NCBI GenBank assembly: GCA_024637015.1
Contig: JAGXGE010000026.1
Location: 1-64,000, forward strand
Source of the DNA: Aequorivita sp.
Lineage (GTDB): Bacteria; Bacteroidota; Bacteroidia; Flavobacteriales; Flavobacteriaceae
Reading direction: 5' to 3'
Length of the DNA: 64,000 bases
The notes beneath the pieces are model-generated. The model was given only the letters and a program-made list of their open reading frames with translations, searched no databases and had not been told where the DNA came from. Below, in pieces: positions 1 through 8,704 of the stretch; the first letter of the stretch is position 1; each line of letters starts with the position of its first letter. The position numbers and the translations under genes are program-made.

Positions 1-270
1 CCCTAATCCCTAATCCCTAATCCCTAATCCCTAATCCCTAATCCCTAATCCCTAATCCCTAATCCCTAATCCCTAATCCCTAATCCCTAATCCCTAATCC
101 CAAATCCCAAATCCCAAATTCCAAATCACAAATCCCAAATCACAAATCCCACCCCGGTCTCGATACAAATTTGCGCTCGCCTGTCGCCTCCCTCAAATTC
201 ACTCGACCTGACAACCCACAACATTTCTGTCACACTGAGCTTGTCGAAGTGCCAAATCCCTAATCCCAAA
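1..270. repeat. Heptamer array (CCCTAAT) with degenerate flank
   Basis: Positions 1-98 are 14 perfect tandem copies of CCCTAAT, cut by the window edge, so the true array may be longer. From 99 to about 155 the same 7-nt period continues with variants such as CCCAAAT and CACAAAT. After a unique stretch (about 156-232) and a small palindrome (233-251), the 7-nt units return at 252-270. There are no spacers, so it is not a CRISPR. It lies upstream of the DUF4010 gene. The rest of the stretch to 342 holds no gene. Confidence 0.95.
233..251. repeat. Dispersed palindrome, CTGAGCTTGTCGAAG family
   Basis: CACTGAGCTTGTCGAAGTG is a short imperfect palindrome. Variants occur inside the GSCFA gene (44585-44601) and, on the other strand, inside the OsmC gene (61185-61199). 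This is one of several REP-like families in the window. Confidence 0.85.
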
Positions 271-342
271 TCTCTTGCCACACTAAATTCTAAAACCTAA
301 TATAAAATTTTGTGTTCAAATTTTTATTAACTTGGTACAGCT

Positions 343-1608
343 ATGAACTATCATGACATTTTTACTTTGGCAATCGCCTTTGGTTTAGGGATGCTCGTTG
401 GACTCCAACGACAAAAAAGCGACCACGAAATGGCCGGTGTGCGAACCTTCACACTTATCTCGATTATGGGAGTTGTTTCGGCTTTTTTAGCTCGGGACTA
501 TGGCAATCCCTTTATTCTCCCCGTGCTGGGAATATGTCTCACGGCTTTGTTGGTAACTGCGAATGTTATAAAACTCAAAAAAATTAACGAGACCGATGTG
601 GGTCAAACTACAGAAGTGGCCGCCTTACTTATGTTTGCTGTTGGAGCTTACTTGGTCATGGGCGATCGTGTAATTGCCGTTATAGTGGGTGGTTCTATGG
701 CTATTTTACTCTATTTGAAGGAACATCTCCATCATTTTATTGACAAACTACAAGAGAAAGATCTCGCTGCCATTATGACTTTTGCGGGAATATCATTGGT
801 AATATTACCGCTTTTGCCTAATAAAACCTATGGTCCGCTAGATGTGCTAAACCCCCAGAACATTTGGTTAATGGTGACCTTAATTGTGGGTATTAGTGTC
901 ATTGGTTATTTTATTTACAAATTTGTTGGAAAAAAAGTTGGTATAATTTCCAACGGAATCTTGGGCGGTCTTATTAGCAGTACTGCAACTACTGTGAGTT
1001 ATGCGCGAAAAACGAAGGACACTAAATCTATTAACAAGATGGCGGCATTCGTTATTACAACAGCTTCCGCCATTGCCTTGGTCCGGGTCTTGGTTGAAGT
1101 GGGTATAGTAATTCCTCAAAAGTTACCTGAACTGGTTTTGCCGCTTATTACAGTCTTTGTTCTAATGGTTCTGCTGTGTGTAGGGATGTTTTATCTTATC
1201 AGTAAAAATGGTGGAGATGAAGAAATGCCCGAACCCAAAAATCCCGCGCAATTTAAAAGTGCCTTGATATTTGGACTTTTGTATGGAGCTATTCTATTTG
1301 CAGTAGCTTTTACCAAGCAGGAGTTTGGAAATGACGCTCTTTACGTAATAGCCATCATTAGTGGACTCACCGATGTTGACGCAATAACACTTTCACTATC
1401 ACAACTGATGAAAGGCGGTGGGTTAAATACTTCCACTGGCTGGCGGCTTATACTGTTGGCCACCCTGTCCAATCTACTTTTTAAAGGAATTATGGCAGCT
1501 GTTATTGGTACACGTCAATTAGCGAAGTGGATAGGCGTATCCTTTGGAATTACAATCGTTTTTGGCTTGTTGCTTTTATGGCTATGGCCCGATGCTTGGC
1601 ATTTATAA
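343..1608 (+). CDS. MgtC/SapB-DUF4010 family integral membrane protein
   Basis: A 421-residue polytopic membrane protein. The N-terminal third resembles the MgtC/SapB membrane domain: a glycine-rich first helix followed by a GLQRQ and AGVRTFTL stretch near residues 18-40, where the family has G-x-ERQ and G-x-RT. The remaining part has about eight more hydrophobic segments and matches the DUF4010 layout. The family is linked to ion homeostasis or membrane-potential effects, but its transport activity is not established, so the substrate is unknown. It starts at an ATG 34 bp after a T-rich stretch, has no same-strand partner, and ends at a strong bidirectional terminator facing the lipocalin-like gene. 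Confidence 0.85.
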   Translation: MNYHDIFTLAIAFGLGMLVGLQRQKSDHEMAGVRTFTLISIMGVVSAFLARDYGNPFILPVLGICLTALLVTANVIKLKKINETDVGQTTEVAALLMFAVGAYLVMGDRVIAVIVGGSMAILLYLKEHLHHFIDKLQEKDLAAIMTFAGISLVILPLLPNKTYGPLDVLNPQNIWLMVTLIVGISVIGYFIYKFVGKKVGIISNGILGGLISSTATTVSYARKTKDTKSINKMAAFVITTASAIALVRVLVEVGIVIPQKLPELVLPLITVFVLMVLLCVGMFYLISKNGGDEEMPEPKNPAQFKSALIFGLLYGAILFAVAFTKQEFGNDALYVIAIISGLTDVDAITLSLSQLMKGGGLNTSTGWRLILLATLSNLLFKGIMAAVIGTRQLAKWIGVSFGITIVFGLLLLWLWPDAWHL

Positions 1609-1621
1609 TTGCGTATGATCA

Positions 1622-1656
1622 AAAAAGCCCCGTCAATAATTGACGGGGCTTTTTCT
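1622..1656. terminator. Bidirectional rho-independent terminator
   Basis: A perfect GC-rich stem (GCCCCGTCAA pairing with TTGACGGGGC around a 3-nt loop, 1627-1649) is flanked by A-run and T-run. It lies between the convergent DUF4010 and lipocalin-like genes and can serve both. Confidence 0.9.
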
Positions 1657-1672
1657 TAGCTTAAGATTTTGA

Positions 1673-2197
1673 TTATTGTTTTGTAAAACCTAAGATAACT
1701 TGAGTTGTTGAAGTTACTGTAAAGCCTCCTTGAGTCATTGTCTGAGTTTCCACTGCCTTCAATAGCATAGTAGTATCAGTCAATTCCATAATGGTTGCAT
1801 CGTCCGTTTCATTATCAACAGTAATTGACAATGTATCGCCATTTATATTCCAATCACCGCTTGAAAGAAACTCAAGTCCCTCAACGTTTTGAGTAGTTGA
1901 TTGTCCATTAATAGTGGTTGTTAGTTCAATGCTATAACTCCCGTCTGAAATAACTTTTTTAGGGTTTTCGGTAAATGTTAGGGTATAATCAACATCATAT
2001 GCTTCCCCAACATAATCTGCAGATATAGTTTGCCCTTGACCAGAAGTGGTTGTGCTTCCAGTATAATCTACTGTTGTTCCTTTCCAAACCCCAACAATAT
2101 TGACATTATTTGCAGTTGTTGGATTGTCATCATCTTTTGAACAAGAAATAGTTAATGCTAAAAATGCTGTAAAAAGAAATAGTTTAATAATTTTCAT
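1673..2197 (-). CDS. Lipocalin-like surface lipoprotein
   Basis: A 174-residue lipoprotein. A hydrophobic signal peptide ends in the lipobox TISC (Cys19), followed by SKDDD, the acidic stretch that directs Bacteroidota lipoproteins to the cell surface. The rest is about 140 residues rich in Thr and beta-strand patterns, with a GVWKG opening and repeated short strands, as in lipocalin-like domains of this phylum. No catalytic residues are evident and the ligand is unknown. It is monocistronic, transcribed toward the terminator shared with the DUF4010 gene. Confidence 0.75.
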   Translation of the reverse strand: MKIIKLFLFTAFLALTISCSKDDDNPTTANNVNIVGVWKGTTVDYTGSTTTSGQGQTISADYVGEAYDVDYTLTFTENPKKVISDGSYSIELTTTINGQSTTQNVEGLEFLSSGDWNINGDTLSITVDNETDDATIMELTDTTMLLKAVETQTMTQGGFTVTSTTQVILGFTKQ

Positions 2198-2293
2198 TTG
2201 TAGTTATTTACGTGTTAATAAAAAGTTAAAGCGCGCAATATATAAAATTTATTAAACGTAATAATAAAGGAATACTAAATTTTTTGAAGCCAT

Positions 2294-2908
2294 TTAAAAC
2301 AGTCCATGAATCTCTGCATCTATCTTGTTGATCACCTGCCCCAAATGTTCCGGATCATCCACAAAGTTTATATTGTCCACATCAAAAATAATGAGGTTGC
2401 CTTTGTCATAATCGTGAATCCACGCTTCGTAACGTTCGTTCAAACGGCTGAGGTAATCGATGCTAATGGAATTTTCATAATCGCGACCGCGTTTGTGTAT
2501 TTGATTCACTAAATTAGGTATGCTGCTTCGCAAATAGATAAGCAAATCTGGACCTTCGGTAACGCTTTCCATTAAATCAAAAAGAGAGCGGTAGTTTTCA
2601 AAATCGCGATTGGTCATCAAACCCATGGCGTGAAGGTTTGGTGCGAAAATATAGGCATCTTCGTAAATAGTTCTATCTTGGATTACATTCTTCCCCTTTT
2701 CACGAATTTCGAGAATTTGACGAAAACGACTGTTCAAAAAGTAGATCTGAAGATTGAAGGACCAACGTTCCATTTGGTTGTAAAAATCATCCAAATAGGG
2801 ATTGTCTTCCACATCTTCATAATGGGCCTGCCATTTGTAATGTTTTGCTAATAATCGGGTAAGGGTGGTTTTTCCGGAACCTATGTTTCCTGCAACTGCA
2901 ACATGCAT
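2294..2908 (-). CDS. Deoxynucleoside kinase
   Basis: A 204-residue cytosolic kinase of the dNK/dCK/dGK family that phosphorylates deoxynucleosides in the salvage pathway. The P-loop GNIGSGKTT is at residues 7-15, the DRTIYED motif (the family's DRS/ERS catalytic and substrate-binding motif) lies near residue 98, and an arginine-rich lid (HKRGRDYE) lies near residue 139. Length is typical of bacterial dNKs. Its ATG is 2 nt after the stop of the 266-residue exported protein gene, so the two are probably co-transcribed. Base specificity cannot be read from the sequence. Confidence 0.92.
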   Translation of the reverse strand: MHVAVAGNIGSGKTTLTRLLAKHYKWQAHYEDVEDNPYLDDFYNQMERWSFNLQIYFLNSRFRQILEIREKGKNVIQDRTIYEDAYIFAPNLHAMGLMTNRDFENYRSLFDLMESVTEGPDLLIYLRSSIPNLVNQIHKRGRDYENSISIDYLSRLNERYEAWIHDYDKGNLIIFDVDNINFVDDPEHLGQVINKIDAEIHGLF

Positions 2909-2910
2909 AG

Positions 2911-3711
2911 CTATTCTTTAATTGGGATGGTTAGTTTAAAAGTGTGCAAATTTTTGCCGTCATAAATATACAGGAAATCATTGGTAAGCTGCAAGTCTTT
3001 GATAGTTATTTCGGGCAAAGAAAGCTTTACCGTTTGGTGTGAAATGGCATCATTTCGCTTTACAAAATCTGGGATATAGTAAAGCGAATTTTCTTTTAAA
3101 GCAACCAGATTTTCATTCTGCTGAATTATTTTTTCATAACCTTCCGAAGCAGTTTCATTCAGAATACTTCCATAAATATTGAAGGCTCTCAACTTCTTTT
3201 CTGTTAAAGCGAAACAATAATTAAAATTACTCGCCTGTGAAAGCAACTTCCCCGGAAACGGTTGTGAAACCACGGTCTGCAACTTAGCACCATAATTGTA
3301 AAGTTCGAGTTGCTGAGTATCCACATTAAAAAGCCATAAACTGTTGCTTCCGGCATTTGTAGCGGTACTGACGTTCAAAAACTGCGGCAGGTTGTTGAAA
3401 TTGATACGTTCAATTTCATTCAGCTTATTGTCGAGCATTACAACGGTATTGGTATCCTGAAAAAACGCAACCACTTTCAGCGGATTTATAATATCTAAAG
3501 AAGTGATACGCCCCAATTGCAGATCATTGAAAATAAAATTGCCGTCGGGTCCCTGTTTGTTAATTACCCTGTCTTTTATAAAATAACTGTTTTTGTAATT
3601 GTCTAAACCTATAAACCTATCTGCAATAAGCGGAGCCTTGCTAAGGGGGGCGAGACTTTGCGCAATGCTTAATTGGCCAATAAGCAACAAAAGAAGAAAT
3701 AGCTGTTTCAT
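2911..3711 (-). CDS. Exported protein of unknown function, propeller-like
   Basis: A 266-residue protein with a clear signal peptide (hydrophobic residues 4-16, then SIAQS). The mature part is an alternation of short beta-strand blocks with repeated D-x-x-N/YNNG-like turns, suggestive of a small beta-propeller, but no named domain is recognisable. It is found in Bacteroidota immediately upstream of the deoxynucleoside kinase, with which it shares a transcription unit here. It is likely periplasmic or outer-membrane associated. No function is assigned. Confidence 0.7.
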   Translation of the reverse strand: MKQLFLLLLLIGQLSIAQSLAPLSKAPLIADRFIGLDNYKNSYFIKDRVINKQGPDGNFIFNDLQLGRITSLDIINPLKVVAFFQDTNTVVMLDNKLNEIERINFNNLPQFLNVSTATNAGSNSLWLFNVDTQQLELYNYGAKLQTVVSQPFPGKLLSQASNFNYCFALTEKKLRAFNIYGSILNETASEGYEKIIQQNENLVALKENSLYYIPDFVKRNDAISHQTVKLSLPEITIKDLQLTNDFLYIYDGKNLHTFKLTIPIKE

Positions 3712-3853
3712 AAAGTTGGCAAGTTACGAAATGAAGGTTTTATTTAAACGAAAAATAATGTAACAGATTATAACTTGGTTCGTCTTAGTGTTAGCATGCG
3801 ATTGTTTGTTCAAAGAATTTAAACTATTTTTAAACGTTTTGGTCAAAGTGCTT

Positions 3854-3861
3854 TAACTTTG
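3854..3861 (+). promoter_or_regulatory. Candidate -7 box TAACTTTG for the GLPGLI gene
   Basis: This matches the Flavobacteriia -7 consensus TAnnTTTG and lies 24 nt before the chosen ATG at 3886. No convincing TTG -33 element was found at the usual distance, so confidence is moderate. Confidence 0.45.
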
Positions 3862-3885
3862 GCATTCACCATCAATAAAATTTTT

Positions 3886-4761
3886 ATGAAAAAATATATC
3901 TTTATTTTTCTTTTGCTTTTTTCTTTAGGGATTAACGCCCAAAACATTAGTGGTCAAGCCTATTACGAATCCAAAACCACGGTAGATATGGAGGCGTTTG
4001 GAGGTGGCAACCGTGAAATGTCTGAGGAAATGAAAAAGGCAGTTGCCCAAATGATGAAAAGCGCACTGGAGAAAACTTATATCCTCACTTTCAATCAATA
4101 CGAATCTATCTATAAAGAACAGGAAACGCTGGATGCAGGCCCAGTAAATCCCGGTTTTAAAATGATGATGAGCAGCTATACACCTGGAGCCCAATACAAA
4201 AATTTGAAAACAGGACAAATTGTTGAGGAGAATGAATTCTTCGGAAAACAATTCTTGGTGACAGATACCATCCAAACCTTGGATTGGCAAACAACAAATG
4301 AGTCAAAGCAAATTGGACAATACATCGCTTTTAAAGCTACGGCGATAAAAAAGGTCGATCCGAATGATTACAGTATGGCGCGGCCCAAAAAGAAAGACGA
4401 AAAGGCAACCACTGAAGTGAAAAAAGATAGCGCTCAGCCCCAAGACCCTATGGATATGATTGAAATCCCTGAAGAAATTTTAGTTACAGCTTGGTTTACA
4501 CCACAAATTCCGGTAAGTAATGGCCCAGGCGAATTTGCTGGTCTTCCGGGACTTATTTTGGAGTTGAATGTCTACAGAACCACACTTTTATGTTCTAAAA
4601 TAGTAATGAATCCAAAAGATTCCGAAAAAATTGAACCTCCCAAAAAAGGCAAGGAAGTAACCCGCGCCGAATACGTAAAAATTGTAAAAGAGAAAACAGA
4701 CGAGATTCGTGAGAATTTTAGAGGTGGTGGCAATGGTCGTCGTGGCGGTTTTGGCGGATAA
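3886..4761 (+). CDS. GLPGLI family exported protein
   Basis: A GLPGLI-family protein of 291 residues from the chosen ATG at 3886, where the signal peptide KKYIFIFLLLFSLGINAQ begins. The upstream in-frame TTG at 3859 overlaps the predicted -7 box and is unlikely. The signature AGLPGLILEL lies in the second half. A low-complexity Glu/Lys stretch precedes it, and the C-terminus is Gly/Arg rich. The family is typical of Bacteroidota and usually lies next to a TonB-receptor-like barrel, as here (the next gene downstream). It is thought to be periplasmic or outer-membrane associated. Its biochemical role is unknown. Confidence 0.88.
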   Translation: MKKYIFIFLLLFSLGINAQNISGQAYYESKTTVDMEAFGGGNREMSEEMKKAVAQMMKSALEKTYILTFNQYESIYKEQETLDAGPVNPGFKMMMSSYTPGAQYKNLKTGQIVEENEFFGKQFLVTDTIQTLDWQTTNESKQIGQYIAFKATAIKKVDPNDYSMARPKKKDEKATTEVKKDSAQPQDPMDMIEIPEEILVTAWFTPQIPVSNGPGEFAGLPGLILELNVYRTTLLCSKIVMNPKDSEKIEPPKKGKEVTRAEYVKIVKEKTDEIRENFRGGGNGRRGGFGG

Positions 4762-4766
4762 AAATT

Positions 4767-4914
4767 AACCACAGAGGCACAAAGGACACAGAGAAATATA
4801 TGAGAGAAAACGAAATTTGGGCTTCTAATCAATTTCAACTCGGTAAAGGTAGTTGATGGAATAAAAAGAGTAATTAATGGCTATTTATAACCTCTATGCC
4901 CTCTGTGGTGAAAA
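4767..4914. repeat. MITE-like element with CCACAGAGG inverted ends
   Basis: The spacer begins with AACCACAGAGGCACAAAGG (4767-) and ends with an inverted version, CTCTATGCCCTCTGTGGT (4892-4909). The interior of about 95 bp has no gene. A compact relative with the same two arms occurs at 43872-43924. The right end lies 8 nt before the next start codon, so the element supplies that gene's 5' leader. Confidence 0.75.
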
Positions 4915-4922
4915 ACTTTTCA

Positions 4923-7682
4923 ATGAACAAAATTTTTACAATTCTATTATTTATTTTCTCTCTCACCCTCTCCGCCCAAAGCATCAAGGTAAAAGGTACA
5001 ATCAAGGACAGCATCGGCAATCCGCTGGAATTTGCCAATGTAATAGCGAGCATCAAAGCTACGGGTAAAACGGAATCTTATGGCATTACCAATTACCAAG
5101 GTCGCTATCAGCTTGACCTTCCAAAAGGAAATAACTACGTTTTAAGGGCAAGTTTTTTGGGGTATGAAACCAAAGAACAAACGGTAAACGTCCCCACAGA
5201 CGCTGAAAATATTGAATTGGATTTCATCCTAAACCCGCAGGAAAACCAGTTGGATGATGTGGAAATCGTTTACGAAATGCCCGTTACGGTTAAAGGCGAC
5301 ACCATTGTTTACAACGCAGACAGTTTTACAAATGGCGATGAGCGCAAACTGGGCGATGTAATGAAAAAACTCCCGGGCGTTGAAGTAAACGAAGAAGGTG
5401 AAATACAGGTGGAAGGCAAAACCGTTACCAAAGTAATGGTGGAAGGAAAAGATTTCTTTGATGGCGACAGCAAGCTCGCCACCAAAAACATTCCTGCCGA
5501 TGCAGTAGATAAAGTTGAGGTGCTCCGAAACTACAACGAAGTAGACCAAATGCGTGGCCTTGGAAACGACCGCGATAACGTGGCGATAAACATAAAACTA
5601 AAAGAAGGAAAGAAAAACTTTTGGTTTGGGGAAGTTACGGCTGGAGCAGGATTGGCTGATGAATATGATCAAGAAAACGGCCGTTATTTAGTCCATCCAA
5701 AACTGTTTTACTACAGCCCGAAATACAGCGTTAACGTAATCACCGATTTTAACAATATTGGGGAAGTTCCTTTTACGTTCAGGGATTATTTCAACTTTAC
5801 TGGTGGGTTTAAAAATTTCAATAAAGGCGGTGGAACCAATTTTAGAATTAGCGATAGCGACCTCGGGTTTGCTGTTTCGCAGAACGATCGCGCAAAAAGT
5901 ATTGACGCAAAATTTATTGCTGGAAACTTTAGTTATGCCGTAAATGACAAGCTGGATGTTAGTGGCTTCGGAATATTGAGCGACAACAAAACGAACATCG
6001 TAAACAACAGTATCCGCCAATATATTTTAACGGGAATTACAGAAAATACAAATACTGAAAATGACCAGCGCAACCAATTAGCAATGCTGAAATTGAGCAG
6101 TAATTATAAGCCGAATAAAGATTTTCAGTTGGATTATGATGCTTTAATTAAAACGTCAAAACAAAGCGAAGATGACGCCACAATCTCTATCGTGGGTGGC
6201 AACCAAAACAATATTTCCGAAGTAAAAGAAAACAAACCGTTCTCCATCAATCAAACAGCTAATGCCTATTACACGTTAAATGACAAGAATATTTTTGCCG
6301 CAGAAGTTCAGCATCTATATCAAAACGAAGATCCTTTTTATCAGGCGGTACAGGATTCTATTCCTTTCCGTGGCGTTTTCACGGTTATAAATCCGTTAGA
6401 CCCTTTCAATAGTGATTCTGACACGTTTGACCCCTTGGAGCAATCAGACCGTTATAGCGTTAATCAAAACAAAACAGTAAAAAGTAATAAGCTGGATGGA
6501 AAGGTTGATTATTACTACATTTTGAACAACGTCAGCAATCTTAATTTCACAGTGGGAACTACCTATAGTAATCAAAAATTCAACTCTAGTATTTTTCAGA
6601 TTTTGGATAATGGCAATCAAAATGATTTCACTGAAAATGATTTTAACAACGACGTAATCTATACATTCACGGATGCCTTTTTCGGTCTTCACTATAAATT
6701 GAAATCGGGAAAATTCATTTTTACTCCGGGCGTTACACTTCACAACTACAATTTGAAAAACGAACAGTTGGGAACAACTGCAACTCAAAATGATTGGATG
6801 GTTTTACCAGATGTAAATGTGGTTTTAGAATTGAAAAAAAGTGAAAACTTACGCTTCAACTATGCAATTACTTCTGAATATAGCGATGTAAATAATTATG
6901 CCCAAGCCTACGTTTTCAATAACTACAATCGTCTTTTCCGCGGAAATAGAGAGTTGGAAAATTCACTTTCGCACAGTTATAATTTAACTTATTTCAGTTT
7001 TAATCTCTTCAACTATACCAATATTGGTGGAAATTTGAGCTACACTCGAAGAATTGACGCTATCAAAACGAACACTGAATTGGCAGGTATTAACCAAGTG
7101 AGTAGTCCTTTGAATTTTGACAGCAATTTCCCCGATGAGACTTTTTCGGCAGTGGGAAGGTTCAGAAAAACCATAAAAAAAGTTCAGTTTAAGCTGGATG
7201 CTGCTGTGTTTTTAAGCAAAACAAACAATACTATAAATAATGAAATACAGGAAAGCCAAAGTCTTACGCAGAACTACAACGCCAGTGTTTTGAGTAACTT
7301 TAAGGATTTCCCAAATTTTGAAGTGGGTTATCGTTTTATGAAAAATGATTATGACAACGGTGGAATTAAGCAGACATTTTTTACAAACCGCCCGTATGCA
7401 AATGTGAATCTTCGGTTTTTAAAAGACTTCAATCTTTTTACAGAATGGGATTATTACAAATATACCAACGACGCCAAAACAGTGGATAACAGCTATTCCT
7501 TTTTCAACGCCAATCTGTATTACAAACACGGCGAAAGTCCTTGGGAATTTTCGGTTCAGGCTACGAATATTTTAGATACCAAATCTATAAACAACGATAG
7601 TTTTAACGACCAGTTCAACACTACATCGCAGTATTTTGTACTGCCACGCATTGTGATGTTTGTAATAAAATATGATCTTTAA
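4923..7682 (+). CDS. TonB-receptor-like outer membrane beta-barrel protein
   Basis: A 919-residue outer membrane protein from the ATG at 4923, which begins a signal peptide (MNKIFTILLFIFSLTLSAQ). A CarboxypepD_reg-like beta-sandwich follows (about residues 22-110: VKGTIKD, then a GYETKE-type strand). Next comes a plug-like domain (VKGDTIVYNAD, then KLPGVEVNEEGEI and VMVEGKDFF) and a barrel of roughly 600 residues ending in a C-terminal aromatic strand. This is the Bacteroidota barrel family that lacks a clear TonB box and usually pairs with a GLPGLI protein, as here. The transported substrate is unknown. Confidence 0.88.
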   Translation: MNKIFTILLFIFSLTLSAQSIKVKGTIKDSIGNPLEFANVIASIKATGKTESYGITNYQGRYQLDLPKGNNYVLRASFLGYETKEQTVNVPTDAENIELDFILNPQENQLDDVEIVYEMPVTVKGDTIVYNADSFTNGDERKLGDVMKKLPGVEVNEEGEIQVEGKTVTKVMVEGKDFFDGDSKLATKNIPADAVDKVEVLRNYNEVDQMRGLGNDRDNVAINIKLKEGKKNFWFGEVTAGAGLADEYDQENGRYLVHPKLFYYSPKYSVNVITDFNNIGEVPFTFRDYFNFTGGFKNFNKGGGTNFRISDSDLGFAVSQNDRAKSIDAKFIAGNFSYAVNDKLDVSGFGILSDNKTNIVNNSIRQYILTGITENTNTENDQRNQLAMLKLSSNYKPNKDFQLDYDALIKTSKQSEDDATISIVGGNQNNISEVKENKPFSINQTANAYYTLNDKNIFAAEVQHLYQNEDPFYQAVQDSIPFRGVFTVINPLDPFNSDSDTFDPLEQSDRYSVNQNKTVKSNKLDGKVDYYYILNNVSNLNFTVGTTYSNQKFNSSIFQILDNGNQNDFTENDFNNDVIYTFTDAFFGLHYKLKSGKFIFTPGVTLHNYNLKNEQLGTTATQNDWMVLPDVNVVLELKKSENLRFNYAITSEYSDVNNYAQAYVFNNYNRLFRGNRELENSLSHSYNLTYFSFNLFNYTNIGGNLSYTRRIDAIKTNTELAGINQVSSPLNFDSNFPDETFSAVGRFRKTIKKVQFKLDAAVFLSKTNNTINNEIQESQSLTQNYNASVLSNFKDFPNFEVGYRFMKNDYDNGGIKQTFFTNRPYANVNLRFLKDFNLFTEWDYYKYTNDAKTVDNSYSFFNANLYYKHGESPWEFSVQATNILDTKSINNDSFNDQFNTTSQYFVLPRIVMFVIKYDL

Positions 7683-7683
7683 C

Positions 7684-7711
7684 CGTCATTGCGAGCGTAG
7701 CGAAGCAATCT
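7684..7711. repeat. Dispersed repeat, GTCATTGCGAG family
   Basis: CGTCATTGCGAGCGTAGCGA and the following AGCAATCTC make an imperfect palindrome that starts right after the stop codon of the barrel gene. It resembles the widespread GTCATTGCGAGnnnCGAAGCAATC family. It occurs once in this window and is identified from general knowledge of the family. Confidence 0.7.
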
Positions 7712-7748
7712 CATGAAATTTCATTAAATTCCCATAAAAATTGCCACC

Positions 7749-8363
7749 ATGCGAAACATCTTTCTCGGAATTGTAATTGCCTTTGTCATTGTTTTCGGTC
7801 TGCGCTATTGTGAAAACCGAAAAGATAATCGCGAGCAATTGGAAGCCAACACAGCTCTGATTCAAAAGGAATTGAAAAACGTGGGCAAACTGATTGTAAC
7901 CGAAGGTAGCTATGCACAGGTTTTTAGTTATAACGATAGCAAGGATTTAATGTATGGCCTTTTTGACGCCCGAAAAAAAGCATTAATTGTTGTGAATGCA
8001 AAAGCAAGTATAGCCTACGATTTGAGCGAAGTAAGCACCACCGTTGACGAAGCCACAAAAACTGTAACCATTACAAACATCCCAGAACCCGAGCTTTCCA
8101 TAAATCCAAATATTGAGTATTACGACGTCACCCAAGATTATTTAAATCAGTTTACAGCTGCCGATTACAACAAAATAAAACAGCGTGTTGAAAAATCACT
8201 TCGAAAAAAAATAGAGGCGTCTGAACTTCGAACAAATGCAGAAAACCGCCTCATTTCCGAACTTCAGAAAATTTATATATTAACGAATTCTATGGGTTGG
8301 ACCTTGAAATATAATGGAAAACCTATAGAAGAAGAAAAAGATCTTCAGAAGCTCAAATTATAG
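7749..8363 (+). CDS. DUF4230 domain-containing protein
   Basis: A 204-residue protein with one N-terminal transmembrane segment or uncleaved signal (residues 3-20) followed by a soluble DUF4230-like domain: KELKNVGKLIVTEGSY, then paired strands and a C-terminal helical part. It is probably anchored in the inner membrane with the domain outside. The function of the family is unknown. The gene overlaps the convergent rhodanese gene by 6 bp at their 3' ends. Confidence 0.8.
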   Translation: MRNIFLGIVIAFVIVFGLRYCENRKDNREQLEANTALIQKELKNVGKLIVTEGSYAQVFSYNDSKDLMYGLFDARKKALIVVNAKASIAYDLSEVSTTVDEATKTVTITNIPEPELSINPNIEYYDVTQDYLNQFTAADYNKIKQRVEKSLRKKIEASELRTNAENRLISELQKIYILTNSMGWTLKYNGKPIEEEKDLQKLKL

Positions 8364-8663
8364 CTTATTGCTCAAACTGAACCAACCACCGCCGTTCATT
8401 GCTTCCACACCGTTGCTTTTCAAAATCCCTGCAGCACTTCCACTGCGCATTCCGCTAGCGCAGCATGTAATTACTGGTTTGTTCCATTTTTTTATTTCAT
8501 TCATTTTTGAAGAAATATTTTGTAACGGAATGTTTTTAGAGCCTGGAATTGCTCCTCCGCTATATTCGCCTTTGGTGCGCACATCAACAATGATAGCGCC
8601 ACGGCTTTTAAAATCCTCAATTTTCTTTGATTTGTTTCCTAATAAAAAATCTAATAGTCCCAT
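8358..8663 (-). CDS. Rhodanese-like domain protein
   Basis: A 101-residue single-domain rhodanese. The domain starts at AIIVDVRTKGEYSGG, and the active-site loop CCASGMRS supplies the catalytic Cys (near residue 68) and the arginine of the CxxxxR-type loop. It is a cytosolic protein that probably handles sulfane sulfur or persulfides. The physiological acceptor is not evident. A small palindromic repeat (8676-8700) lies directly upstream, between this gene and the hydroxylase gene on the same strand. Confidence 0.9.
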   Translation of the reverse strand: MGLLDFLLGNKSKKIEDFKSRGAIIVDVRTKGEYSGGAIPGSKNIPLQNISSKMNEIKKWNKPVITCCASGMRSGSAAGILKSNGVEAMNGGGWFSLSNKL

Positions 8664-8672
8664 ATATAATGT

Positions 8673-8700
8673 ATGTCTCCTCGAGCGCAGTCGAGAGGTC
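8673..8700. repeat. Dispersed palindrome, CGAGCGCAGTCGAG family
   Basis: A 28-bp stretch with core CTCGAGCGCAGTCGAGAG is identical to 17312-17339 inside paaH. A shorter relative (TTCGAGCGCAGTCGAGAA) abuts the metK stop codon at 53766-53783. Confidence 0.9.
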
Positions 8701-8704
8701 TTTT

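Noticed and set aside
1-160. CRISPR array or chromosome-end telomere
   Set aside because: The units are tandem 7-mers without spacers. Flavobacterial chromosomes are normally circular and nothing else suggests an end, so it is listed as a heptamer array.
4572-4838. Antisense frame of 88 codons overlapping the GLPGLI gene end
   Set aside because: It is the reverse of the Gly/Arg-rich tail and the CCACAGAGG repeat; no start context or family match.
7684-7711. Terminator of the TonB-like receptor gene
   Set aside because: The sequence matches a dispersed GTCATTGCGAG-type palindrome and lacks a T-run, so it is annotated as a repeat.
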